64,000 bases of DNA from Plutella xylostella (Eukaryota; Arthropoda; Insecta; Lepidoptera; Plutellidae). The notes under the pieces are model-generated. The model was not told the origin of the DNA and searched no databases. It saw nothing but the letters and a program-made list of their open reading frames with translations. The stretch is from NCBI RefSeq assembly GCF_932276165.1, contig NC_064012.1, positions 14,949,501-15,013,500 of the forward strand, read 5' to 3'. Of the stretch, positions 46,149-59,400 are shown piece by piece. Every line of letters starts with the position of its first letter. Position 1 is the stretch's first letter. The position numbers and the translations under genes were made by a program.

Positions 46149-47139
46149 GGGAACACCCAAATATTCCGAAAAACTTTTTTCCGAATTTGAAAATACCGAA
46201 TATGTAATTTACGAAATATTGCAATACCGATTTTTTAAAATACCGAATTATAAAAATCACGTAAATTATAATTTCGAATATTATATCCACGAAGACTTGT
46301 TATTACGATTGTCAAATACACGAACGTAAAAAAACACGATTACTTAAGTATACGAAAAATAAAATACCGATTTATTATAATCACGAAAAATTTAAATCCC
46401 GATCGAAAATGTGATAATTCGTGATTTTGACAACAACAAAAAAAATCGTCTTAAAAACCTTAGAACCAAAACCTAAAGATAGGTGCGACGACGAGCAAAG
46501 CGAGGAGGAGCGTGTTAGGTGCACATGGATATCGAAAGACAAAGCGGAGCGCAGCGAAGCGGAGCGGAGCGTTTCAAATATAGAGCGAAACAATTGCTCG
46601 GATTTTTATGGTGTTACCCTTAAAACCTTAGGACCTAAACCTAAAGATAGGTGCGACGACGAGCAAAGCGAGGAGGAGCGTGTTAGGTGCACATAGATAT
46701 CGAAAAACAAAGCGGAGCGGAGCGTTTCACATAATATATATTAGGTATGTAGATTAAACAATATTGTTAAATTGTATACGGATTATACTGTTAATAAACA
46801 CACTATTCCTAATAGATAACTATTTCTTGTTAACTAAGATACATTCGGGAACTTTTATTTTCGGAATATTAAAAGTTCGGGATTCGTAATTTTAACATTT
46901 CGATATAATAAAAAAACATACTTTTGAAACATCGAAATTATAATATTCGGAAAATTGACTTTCGTAATTTGAATAAATCTGTTGTTTGAAATTTCGTTTA
47001 TTATCCTATTCGTGATTTTCGTTATTCGGAAACTTAAAATTCGGGATTGTGAATTATTCGGAACTATGAAATTCGTAATTTTAAAAATCGTTATTTTCAT
47101 ATTCGTAAAAAAGTAATTCGGATTTATGTAGTGTACCCC
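46149..47139. mobile_element. Foldback element with CpG every ~15.5 bp in both arms
   Basis: CTAGATAG is repeated at both edges (46141-46148, 47140-47147), an 8-bp target duplication. The ends are GGGAACACCCAAAT and, inverted, GGGGTACACTACATAAAT. Left arm (46167-46420): degenerate units like ACCGAATTATAAAAAT, each with one CG. Right arm (46846-47120): inverted units like ATTCGTAATTTTAAA. Centre: two direct copies, offset 168 bp, of a GC-rich block (GCGACGACGAGCAAAGCGAG, GGAGCGTGTTAGGTGCACAT). No transposase. Foldback elements with tandem-repeat arms (FB, Galileo) are the nearest known analogy. Confidence 0.75.
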
Positions 47140-47398
47140 CTAGATAGGTTTTGAATAGCTGCCCAAGCTGCGAATCTTTACAACTACTCGTAACAGTCTT
47201 ACACAAACCATTAGCAACAATCGAGTCCGTATTCTAATGAAGAATCCCCGTCGAACCCTCCCTTCATCTTGCGAGCGGAGATTGCCCCCCTGTGCCGGGG
47301 GCGGCGGGGGCGCGCGCCAACTGTCCCAGGTAATGCAGGCAACTGTTGCAGGCCGCATCTGCCACCGCCCCCCCGCCCCCGCGCGTCCCGCAGGACCC

Positions 47399-47441
47399 TA
47401 TATAAGGGCGGCCGGGCAGGATCCCGCCACATTCGCTCAGT
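47399..47441 (+). promoter_or_regulatory. TATA box and initiator of the secreted coiled-coil gene
   Basis: TATATAAGG at 47399-47407 lies in a GC-rich stretch. Likely initiators are CCACATT near 47427-47433 (30 bp after the TATA box) or the arthropod-type TCAGT at 47437-47441. The start codon is at 47491, giving a 5' UTR of about 50-60 nt. Confidence 0.6.
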
Positions 47442-47490
47442 GGCCGCGCGGCGAACTCGACATCTCTCCAGCCAAAACTTGCCCAGCGAA

Positions 47491-50400
47491 ATGTCCGCGA
47501 TGTGTGCTACGCAATGGTTCATCCTATTCTCGGTTCTCGCCGCCGCGGCTTCGGCTAAAAGTTTGATCACGGACTCTGACATAATTGACAATGACATGAA
47601 GACCCTGGCAGTGCAGCTGGACGAGCTGAAGGCTTCCCACAACGAGGACATAGCCAGGCTCCGGAGAGAACTAGAGGAGCTAAAGTAAGTTTGTTGTTGT
47701 TTTCGCCCGGCTTTTTAAGTCTCCTGTGTTGTTTTTAAGGTGGTTCCGCTGATGTTTTCGTTGCTTGGAGCTGTTCGTTATGTTTTGAAGGTTTGTTTAG
47801 AAATATACTTTCGGTTATGTACCTATGTTTATAATATTTTGCGTACCCTTACGGATAGTTTTATTGCTTGCGTTCCACAGCGTTGCGGAGGTTTTCTCGT
47901 GTGTCTCCATCTGCGCGATTGTTTACTTGTTTGTACCTGAAGCTCGCATACTATTGTAATTTAAATTGAAAATAATTTTTATATATACTTTGCTGAAATT
48001 TTGCAATACGCACATAAATTGTTCGAAAGTTTCAGTTTTATAGTACCTAATGCTAAAGTATATATAATTTGCCATTTGACGTTTATTAACTATTCAGTAC
48101 AGTCACTAATTAAAATATTCCACTCAGAAAGTCCCATAAACTTATTTTACAACTAAGCAATTCTTAATTGAGGAAGATTTAATTAATTTGGTGGTCCCTG
48201 GAAACAGAGTTTTTCTGCTTTCTTTCCCCACCGCGCTCGTCGTCGTTATGAAATAAAATAAAGTTAATTTAGAGCTGGAAAGGACCTCGGGATGCCCGCT
48301 GTCCGCTGTGCAAAGTACAAAAATATCTGCATGCTTTATAATTTAATTAAAACCTCTATTTCTTCACGTTTTTCCTTGTGTATAATGAGTTAAGTTCATT
48401 TACCTAGGTCCAGGTCGCAGCGGGTTGGTGAAGCGCACAGGGAAGGGAGTGCGCCCCTTTTATATATATAATGCATATATGTGCTTACATAATTGCATAT
48501 ATATACTTACATAATTTCATATAATCATAATGAGTTATTATGTTATCTATCATCATGTCACGTATCTGCTTATAATGACTTAGTTTATTGTATTTAAATT
48601 TTAAATAAATATGAGATAAAATTCGTAAAATTCAGTTATTTTACGATTGATGAAACTAGATTATTTAATACCAACTTAAATAGGCTCAACAGAGCTTTTA
48701 AACTAGTTTTCTTAAACAAAAAAGCTTATTCGCGAAAAATTAAGTAAATTTTAAATTAATTTACTTTGTGAAAGCTTAAACGGGCTGGGTTAGCTTTAGC
48801 TGGCCAGTTCGCAACAAGTCTCAAAAGCTTGCATTTCACAAATAAAGCACTCTCTATCTGGACTAACTTTTCCTATTGAATCAAGTGAGGAAAAGCGGAG
48901 TTGAGTGGATTGTGGGTTGAGGAATTCCTGCCTAAATGAAACAAATTTAGTTGAAAGATACATTTACAAAATTATTTGGTGGAGGCGTATTCACTTCACA
49001 ATGTATTTTACAGGAAAGGGCCAAAGATGATATTTAATAAGTATATAATACGAGAATAAACTTTCCGCAACTTTTTTATGAAAAGAAGTGTGAAAAAAAT
49101 AATTTGTAGAGAGCTTATAATTATTTCTCGGAGTTCCACAAAAGCTCCAGGAAAAGTATAAAAGAATCTCTCTTTCTAAGAAAAACAGCAACTACATTCT
49201 CAATTAATTTACGACCTCCTCACAATTCAATGATCAACTGACGACGCCAAACTCCTTGCCAAGTAGGAACAGGAAACGACTACCACCAGATCTCGATCTT
49301 AAATCGATTTTAGAGAAATATTCTGACTATTTACGAGTATTCGGACTCGCAAAGTAAAAGAAGACTCTACCTACTCGGGAGAACATTATGACCAATAAGG
49401 GTAGCTGCCTTGCGATTCTGTAAAATCAGACATCTCACTTCGATCTTCATTCTCCCTCGAACTTTCACTTCACGTTCGAACAGTTATCACATTATATGTC
49501 ATCTCCTACATTATTTGTCAAAATCTCGAAATTCGATGTGCCTACGGAAATTACAGAATGCCAATTTGAAAACTCACTCCAGATTCAGAATCGAGTTTTG
49601 ACAATTAGCTTTATAGAATCGCAATGCTGATTCTTGAATCTATGTAGATAAAAAATTTAATAAAACTATTTCTTCTCAAAAGCCCTCAGGGTTAATTTTA
49701 GGACCTAAACAACCAGAGAGAGATTTTTTTTTGCCGTGAACGAGAAAACACATTTAATTTACCAACATTCGTGTTTATAATATCAGTTGGATAATAACGA
49801 CCCACGGAGTCCATGGTGGCTCGTTGAGTCACGGCGGCCGGGGGGTTCATTAGGTGGCGTCTCATTACGCGGTCCTGTATTCCGCCTTCGAATCTTCGCT
49901 CCTTCTGGAGGGGGCAACTTATTCAAACTTTTGTGTTGCGGACTGCCGAGTGTCCGTGCTAAGGGTAGTATCAATAGGTACTCTGCTCTTGTGGGTGGAT
50001 TGAGGGCTTACGTGGATTCGGATGGGTTTTGAAATGCGTGAGTTTGTTGGTTTTCTTATGTAGGTAGTAGTAAAAAAAGTTAGTTTTCGTAGATATGAGA
50101 GTTGGGCAAAATTACGGAATGCTTGGAGCAAAGAAATGTAGAGCAATTTAGCACCTTTATATAGCTAGGTGCCTTACATCTTACATATAATAAGGACACG
50201 GACGAAAAAATCTACATATACACGGAACAACGGCGTTGAAAATAGGCAACCTAATTTGATTATGACACATAAAAAATATGAAATGAAAAAGTGTTTCCCG
50301 TATTGAGGCGCGTCGTCGCGCATCTTCAAAGATGCTTTAATTTGAGGACGGGAGGCTCAAGAGTCGAAACGTCGTCGTCAATTATGGGGAGCCCTGGGGC

Positions 50401-53400
50401 TGAAGCGGGCCCCCTTTGACGCCCTCAGGCGCAGCGCGCGCGGGGGGCAGGGTAGCTCCCAAGACATGGCCCGCGCGTTGCAGAGTTATTCTATACTGAT
50501 GAATAACGAAGAAACGAGAGATGTCGTGCAATCGGCACGTTTAATACAACGAGTTAGAGTCGTGGCTGGCAAAGCAGCGCTCTGATATTAGTTTTTCGTT
50601 ACATAGAGTGACCCCACTGAGACGTGCCTTAACATAAAAGTTCGCATATCGAGAGTTCTTCACTGGGGCGGATGGGAACGAACACATTTATATTTAATTA
50701 GGTTAGACAAGAATATCTTGACATACGGGTCGCACGCTTCCGTCTTGTTTTAAACAAAAATACACGAGAGAATTCAGGTCGCTAACAAAGAAGGTTGTAT
50801 CGCGGATTTCAGACTCAAGTTGCGTTGAATAAAACTCCGGCCTAATTAAGGTGGTTAAGTGAAATATGATGGCTGAAAAAGGGTTTGATCAACGTGACGC
50901 CTGTCTTGTACTGACGAAGATACAAATATGTATACCGTTTACACTTTGGATTGAAGAACATTTAACAAAAAACTGGCTTTTTGTGTCTGTTAAAGCAGCG
51001 GCTTTCGCCTACCAAAATAAAGTAAAATTATGATCCTGACTGCATCTAACATAATTACTGCGCAAGATCAAGTATTTAACGACGACGGTGTAAAATATAA
51101 TCAAAAGGAACTTGAACTTGTGGACGCGAATCAATAAAAATATTATGAGTACTTAAATAGTATTTTTATTGATTTCAACAGCACCGACCGAGCTCGTTAC
51201 AAAAACAAATAACAATACGGTAGTTAGAGACAATTAAAATGAATAAATAATGTTTCTAATGACGCTATCACCAACAAGAGGCAGTAGTTGAGTGGTTAAA
51301 CGTTACTACTTAATTGCTTCCACAGGTTTTCCCGAGGACACTCCGTTTAATGCTAACCTTGACATTGCCGCTACGTAGATACACAAGTTATTAAAAAATA
51401 TAATATTCCAGTTAACCTTGTAAGAAAATATCAATTAAAACTTTGTATAAAAGGTGAATATTAGACTTATAGATAGGTAATATTTTTTTACATAGCTAAA
51501 AAACTTGATTTTTTTTTGTCGTGTAACACAAGAAAACATTCTCGTCACATCTTTTAGTATTATTTTTACGATCGGTGTTCTTATAATAAATCTTCTTCTT
51601 CTTCTTCTGCAAACAAATTAGTAAAGCCTCTAAGCGACGCGGCACTAACACATACCATCTCACGGTATCGGTAATAATATACATATTTAAATAGTTTCGT
51701 CAAAATTCACACGTTTCCATTTGTCATAGCATACTCAGTTTTCCAGCTGAGCTGGGCATCGTCTGTAACTTACAACGTCCACTTATAAAATTGAGGCATG
51801 CACATTTCACGGCACTTTCGTGAAAATTCAATTTTTGAATAACGCTCCATGTAGAATAATGGTTGTAACTTGAGGCTATGAAATATTATTGAAGAATTAT
51901 GGTACTTGTTATAAGTAATATCGTTATAGCCATGAGGTAACGATAGGGTTTATTTTAATCAAATCAGGTTATATTTATGTTTATAATTTCATTACCTACT
52001 GATTGTTTTTCTTTATTTAACGTTTTGCGCTTGGTTAAATATAGCGCGCCAACTCTTTCATTAAAAAAGAAAAAAAAACACAGAACCTACACCATAGATC
52101 AAGAGATGGCGCAATGTTACTTGCCCAAGAAGGTTGTTCAAAATAAGAATCGTAATAAAATCGTCCAACTGGTTCCGAGGCTCAGAATAAACACTCCTTC
52201 GGAACACCTGCTTGCTTTACTTGTACTGTGTTCAGCACCTTACTAGTGGGACCGCTTCGATTGGTCGCATAGGTATCATATCTGTTTTTTACATACATTG
52301 TAACTTTACTCTTTTAGTGTTTATTTCTTCAAACTTTGCGAATGTTTGCTCTTGATATCGCCAGCAAGCCACGTTAACTGTTGGAAATAGGCCTCTCACA
52401 ATAGGTCGTGGGTCTTCAACAAGTCACTCTGTAATAAAAAATCCGCTTAAATAAACTTTCGATACTCATATACTCACTGTATATACTAAAACAGCCTAAC
52501 TTCACCAAAAATACTGGTGTAGTAGGTAGGTATTTTTGCAAGAAATGTCATCGAATTTCATAAGCTGAAGAATATTATTTTTATTCGATACTAAAAACTT
52601 AATTTGTTTCCGGTCCATTCCAGCCCAATGTATTTTTAACTCGTTATCTAGTATTTGATTTGCTCTTATCTATAAAAGTTCGATAATTATCGTGTATCTA
52701 AGTGGTTATCAGGTAACCAGTACAAATATTTTGGCAACAGCCAATCTCATTTTATAGGAATTGGGCAGTCGGTAATAGTTTAAAGAAATGCTTAGGCAAA
52801 TATTGATTTAGGCACTACTTTAAATTATTTGATTTCGATATCGGTCACCAACATTTACGTCAGGACCCTAAAATTACAGTTATCGTTCGTGACAAACCAC
52901 ATTTTTAATTTAAAAGAAATGTTATAAGTATTCTAAAAGTTACGAAAGTATGCAATAACATTTTTTTAGATGAAGACGATGTTACCTGCTTACTTAAAAT
53001 GTTTTCTCCACAATACATGCTGCAATAATCCGATAAATAATTCAATAAGCGATGAAGCAACTCTTCTAGTGTCTTCCGGATCACTCTCCTCACAACATCC
53101 TGTATACGTATTGTTCTAAGGAGGAGTTTAGTAAGCGCACGTGGGGTGGGAGATGGAACATCTGGCAATAATTAGACTATTTATTTATTTATTTGCGCGC
53201 GCGCACCGGAACTGTCGTGTGCGCCACATCCGGTCGGCGCCACCTGGTGGCGGGGTGACGCTGTTTAGAACTATCTAACAAAATTAGTAAACTTGTTCAG
53301 TCAAAAGCAAACGAATATGCCTCATCAGACGGTCGTGATGCCTCATCAGACTGTCATGGTTACTTGGGAGACAGTCAAAGCTATCCGTAAACAATAAACT

Positions 53401-56400
53401 GCTGATCTACAAGGCTGTATTAAAACCTGTCTGGACCTATGGAATACAACTGTGGGGATCAGCAAAAACCTCCAACATCGCAATAATGCAGCGGTTCCAA
53501 AACAGCGTTCTAAAAACCATAGCCCACGCACCATGGTTCACCAAAATTGATGAGGTCCATGAGTACTTACGGTTAAAGCGGAAGTGGAAAACCTGTCCAG
53601 AGCCTACAGAGATAGGATTGCTGATCACCCCAACAAGCTGGCTACTGACCTCACCAGTTGTATTCCAATAAGAAGGTTGAAAAGAAAGCACATTTGGGAC
53701 GGTCTAGGACCAATTGAATAAGAAGGCAACCCAACGATGGGAGGGAGTGCCTAAAACGCCATAAAAACACTCCAAACAACTGCTTATGGTCACTCAAGAC
53801 CGATTGCATGTTACAATGACTACAAAAAAAAAAAAAAAAGCAAACGAAAAACATTGATTGTGGACATTAGACAAATTGATTTTCTATGGATAAGTTTTAT
53901 AGCTCTATAACTCACAAACATTTAATATTTTATTATTCCAGTAAAAGAAGCCCTTGTAATAGGTTGTAGAGAAATAATATATTTTAAAATATTGACCAAA
54001 ATACCATTAAAATATATAAAAAAGTAGTAAAGGCCATATTATTACGTTTCAACTGCTACCTACTTAAACAGAAAAAAAAGCGAACTCGTGCCTTAAAAAA
54101 AAACTTTCTTAGTAGGGGCTTTGAACGAGGGCTTTCATAGAACATAAAAGCGGCCAGCAATATGGCGTTAGATGTTTTTGAATTTGGAGCGTGTATTTTT
54201 TCTAATGCCGAAACGCACGCGGCGCACATCTGCTGCCACAAAAAAGGTTTGGTTTAGTCCTATGCAGCCTTCGCACCTGCCTTTTCTGATTGGCCGCCTC
54301 GGTAATTCATGCACATACCGCGGCCGCCGTGGTCTTCCAACGCACACTTCGTATTCTTAACGTTAACGATAAAGTTTCTTGCGATAATCGAATCATTGAA
54401 CTATAATTTGAAAAAAAAAAAAAAAAAAAACACGCACTCACGCCTTGTACTTATGTACTCCCTTGCGGGGTAGGCAGAGGTGCATTGCTGCACCCACTTT
54501 TCGCCAGAGTGTATGTTAGTCCCAATGTAATAGGGGCCTATTGCCATTTTACGGGCACATCCAAGACCTGAGAACAAATATCTGTGTTTAAACAAATATC
54601 TGCCCCAGCCGGGAATCGAACCCGGGACCATCGGCTCAGTAGTCAGGGTCACTAACCACTACGCCATTCGGTCGTCTTTGATTTAATTATAATTTGAACT
54701 TGGTTGAGTAAAATACTGCACTTTTATTATGATGACCTGGGCTCACCAAACCATACCAATATTACACATGTATATAAATAAAAAAAAAGACAAAGGAATA
54801 AAATGTTTTATTTTCCGAACACTGCAGAGTACTCCGAGGAACAATTGATTGCAATTTACGTCTTTATTTACATAAAGCCGCCCAGACCGTGGGCACGGAG
54901 AATGATTCGGTAGAATTTTATACCAAGCATTAAAAAAAGCGTTACTGTCCGAATTATTGAGTTGAGATTTGGATAGTTTACGATGTTTTTAATTGTGTCA
55001 ATGCCTTTTTTGTATATATATTAAAAAGGTCCAGTTATTTTTTTTTAATATTTTTACTTAATTGGTTATATTCTGATGCGCTGTTAAATGCACTTTAATA
55101 TTGCAAACGGCGTCATTAAGCTAGTCTTTTCCTTTTATGAGTAATTTGTGCTGTGTCATTGGAACTTTTACATTTCTCGTTAGTGTATTTTATCAGACCG
55201 AATTCGATTGAAGGGGCTAAGCCTATTGTGGTATACTTTCCGAAATGCAATGTGGCAATTTACCTGCAAAAATATATGTCGGAATATTTATTTAAAAGAG
55301 AGTTGCTGATTTATTGGCGTGTCAGCGGAATTTATTTATTCGGAATTTCGGAATCAAGTAACGGTCTCAAAAATAGATAACCTGCCAGTTTGAATAACTC
55401 TATCTGTTGATAGAGTAGTTTGGTACAAAATTTTTACACATAAAAACAACCTTGCAGTGTACATGTACATATCTATCAAAATAGTATGAAATTAACTGTC
55501 AGTCATCCTGAGATGGAGTACTTAATTGAAACTGGCACTAAATTGACTTCCAGCGACAACTAAAAATAGTTTTTTGGCTTTTCAACACAGCTTCCATAAA
55601 ATCTGTAACATTGGGAATTGCTATTCCATGTTTCGATGGTTTTATTTGGACATTCGTTAACAACCGCAGTGGGAAGGACAATTATACAGGGTGTTGCAAA
55701 AAGGGTATACTAAGCCGAAACCTACTTGTGCAGCAGTATGATATGAAGAGTGCGAATAAAGATATATAATATTTAAAAAGCGGTAGTTACATAAGCGGGA
55801 CTTTGATGGGACATATAAAGATACAAAAAGTAGATGTAAAAAATAGGATCAGTAATAAATTATGCATTTATACGGTGAATGACTTGACTTTAAATATATT
55901 ACGAGTAAGTAGTATACGAAACAGAGACTTAGAAAACATGAGACCGTACGCATTTGAATGATGATGAAATATGGATATTATCCTAAAAGTAGATAGATAG
56001 ATAGATAATTCTTTATTGCACACACAAACAGAAATCACACAAGGAAATGTACAACATAGACGGTACAAATGGCGGCCTTATTACTAAGAGTAATTTCTTC
56101 TTGGTACCGTAAGGTCACTGATAAAATTGCACCCTAATTTTTGCAATTACTACGCATATTTTATCGCATACCTCCGTTAAATAGGAATTTAATTTTAGTT
56201 TCAATAATTTTAGACAACAGGGCGCGCTATTTAGGTCAGTATATAGGTTAGGCTAATTTCTCTGTACATTACCACATACATACCTTAATGAATTTATATT
56301 GAACACGTTTACATGTTTCGTGCATTAATTCGACATATTTAATTGAGTGGCTGTTTGAATTTGAATTAATTCAACGATTTACTGTCCAAAATGAATGAAG

Positions 56401-59400
56401 ACCCTGTTTCTCGTATGAACTTAAGTTACTTTTCAACCTATAGCAGTTACTCCTGGTCGTAGGCCTCTCCCAAAGCACGCCACTGGATGCCATTATGCCA
56501 ACTAACTTAAGTTCTGCTACAATTTGTCCAATGACACCGCTACATTCCATAGTTAAGCTCTCCTTGATGTTCTCAACTGTGAACTAAACTCAACTTCTGA
56601 GCTATCATGATCTGAAAACCACTAACTCAACTAACAGGACAGAGGACAGCCTAAAAGTGGCTCTGTTGGTCTATTCTGCTCCTTAAATGACGCAAACAAT
56701 CTCAAACTGTCATTCTCCATTTAGACCACTAACATACGCGACGTTGTCAAGGGCCTGTTGAAAAAATGTTTGTTTGGAACTAATGCATTCAGTAGTTGAT
56801 GTTCGGAAGACAGCGCTTTTAATACAATACGCTTTTTTATAAATCTTTGTTCTTTGTTAGATGTTGAGAACTGGATAGTATGAATTAATTTATTTGGTAT
56901 AAAATGGCGTGAGCACGCTTTTTAAAAAAAAACGTTTGATTTCGAGACCTTTTTGTATAGAATTCAGTTTTACGGCTGCATAATTTTGGTACAACTGTGT
57001 TTGTGACATGAGAATCTAAGCAAGAGTCCACTGTCGGCTAAACTAAGTTAGTGCGTGCGTCCGCCGCAAACTATGCACTTTGTATGAAAAACTGGCTCAA
57101 CTATGCGAACTAACTTAGTTTTAGCCGGCACAGGACGTTCGGCTTTTAACTGGCTCTGTTACTTGCTTACTTGTAGCGAAATGTATCTTTAGCAATTCTC
57201 CTCACTGCGTAAAGTATGGCTGCTATAGTGAATTATTATTTTTACGAGGGAGTGAAAGTGCTCCCGGCTCACTCAATCGGAACTTCGTGTTAACCCCTCT
57301 GGAGACGGGACCGTACTCCACGTCGTTAAAGCCTTATTTTTTGAGTTGCTATTGTATACAGGGTGAGGTTTAATCAGTGATGGTCGCTTTGGCAGGTGAT
57401 TTTATCCGTTATAGTTTACCGGAAATTATTTTTTCATATATTTTCAATCCGAAGAGAACTCCGGAATCACGAAATAATTTGAATAAATTGACAGCTGTTT
57501 TATTTTTCACTGTTGGTAGATACCATGATGTAATTTACTTAGTATGTCATTGTACATTCATCTGCCAACGGAAAGTTCACTAATAAATTTTCACCCTGTA
57601 TAAGTCCTTTGTGATTCTAAAATATGATATGAAAAATGTATTTCCTGTGAAAAACGGTATCGGATGCGGAATCATATTTTTGTTTCTCACGTAAATGTAA
57701 GATTTGTCAAACAACTAGTATTGAATATCAAAGTAGGTAGAGAGAGACATGCCCTCCGATATTTTGTATAATGTTACGATAACACAAGTATAGGAGGGAA
57801 ATATAATAGGTACAGTACAGAATTCATAGTATTCATACCTATTTAATGCTTAGTAAAACGGTACGAGACACAAATGAAAGATAGGTGAATTGAGAAGTTA
57901 ATACTTAATATATTATTACTACTGTATTTCATTTAAAGTAATTTTTAAATTAAAGAATCTCGTTATTACATTACCCAAATACCTACTTCTTATGTCTACA
58001 TCAATTTATAATTCGACCGACCAACATCTTTTTTTATAATATTCATGTTACGCATCTGACCCTTTTGATTGGGCCCCGATAGCAGCGGAAACGGAACAAG
58101 TAGAGAGGAACCACGCTGGCTGCCCGCCCGGTCCCCGTCCGACCGAGCCCTTTACCCTCATTGAAAAAAAATTAAATAATTAATTGTCTTCAGTACAATC
58201 ATATTTTTAGCGCATTTTTTAAATTAATAGGTACTATCGAACAAAAAAGTGAGTTGCCACTTTTAAAACAAATCCTTTGCAATCCCAAATTTGCCTTTGC
58301 CTGCCTTTTTAACCAACCCCATTATTTTAAATTTCTCCCTTTGTATTATTTATTGCTTTCGGACTTTCGCACCTTTAAGACAATGCAATGTTGTTTTGTG
58401 TTTACACATCTGGTGGCAATAGAGACAGTAACTTTTGGTCAACTTGTACCCCATTGGTCAAGAGCGAGTCATTGATGGCTGATGCCTGCAAAGGAAAATG
58501 ATCCTTAAGGGGGTCCTCACTTTTTTGTTCGATAGTACCTACCTACTTGGTGGTATTTTTTTCAAATACTCTGATAATTGTATCTTATGGATATACGAAT
58601 CTTTAAAGCTGTTTAATTGAATTGAAATATAAAAGCTCGTAGGTAAGTATATTTTCAGGAAAGTCTCATTTCTCTCCACATTAACTTGATGCAAAACAGA
58701 CTGCACTGGTACTTATAATTAAAGTTTCTGGACAGTATTTCTCAATTAAATACCCCATTGTCCGTGAGTCTTGTTATTTTTGCGACTATGACCCTTATTC
58801 CGCTTGGAATAACATCTAGGGCGCGTTGGGCGAAAACCTTTGATGTGGCTAATTTTATTTAAGGTTAGGTTGGGTTCACTTTGGTAACGCTTGGATAGAA
58901 TTCAAATAGTTTAACTTGCAAAGCCCTTCACACACGACTACAACTAAATAAATAGATTACAGCTGTATTTATTTAACCTGACCTAACTGAAAAAGTAAAT
59001 CGGTTTATAAGTTTAACAGACTATTTACTTTTTAATTTGTCCACCAACCCGCACTAGGCCAGCGTGGTGGACTAGGCCTAACCCTTCCTTCATTGGAAGG
59101 AGACCCATGCCCCAGCAGTGGCGACGTGATGGGTCGTGATGATGAATGAGGAAGGGACTCTACCAAGAACATTATACGCACAAACGTCCATACGATTGCC
59201 CCAAGTGTATGAACTAAAGTCTCGACAAGCCACAACCTGCTAAAACACTTCCAATTTTCACCCATTTTTTGATCCTCGGCCCGTTTAAAACCCCTCCTCT
59301 CTTACAGGCACCCCCAGTTCTCTTCGGCCGAGACCAGCCACCACAACGAGCAGGCCACGCTGCAGTGGTGCCGCAGCGCCCTCCACGAGCTCCGGTCCGA

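Larger units (their letters stand above)
47690..53300. other. First intron, proximal half
   Basis: No additional exon can be supported. It contains a TA-rich stretch near 48460-48520, a MITE copy (50483-50615), a GC-rich island at 50390-50480 with an 80-codon open frame of unknown meaning, and a hairpin (AATCAATAAAAATA/TATTTTTATTGATT) at about 51132-51173. The open frames at 49787-50032 and 49783-49974 overlap on opposite strands and have no family resemblance. Confidence 0.45.

Noticed and set aside
46421..46696. 91-codon Arg/Glu-rich frame
   Set aside because: It follows the duplicated GC-rich core of the foldback element; no start context or family.
47237..47566. Plus-strand frame of 109 codons and upstream extension of the 139-codon frame
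   Set aside because: The first is out of frame with the spliced gene. The second runs through the TATA box and start site, so the upstream ATG at 47269 is unlikely to be used.
47211..47651. Minus-strand 146-codon frame over the promoter and exon 1
   Set aside because: It is in a GC-rich stretch where stops are rare; the plus-strand signal peptide, TATA box and in-phase exons explain the region.
49783..50032. Overlapping 63- and 81-codon frames on opposite strands
   Set aside because: No splice sites, no recognisable domain, and both strands are open, as expected for a GC-rich stretch.
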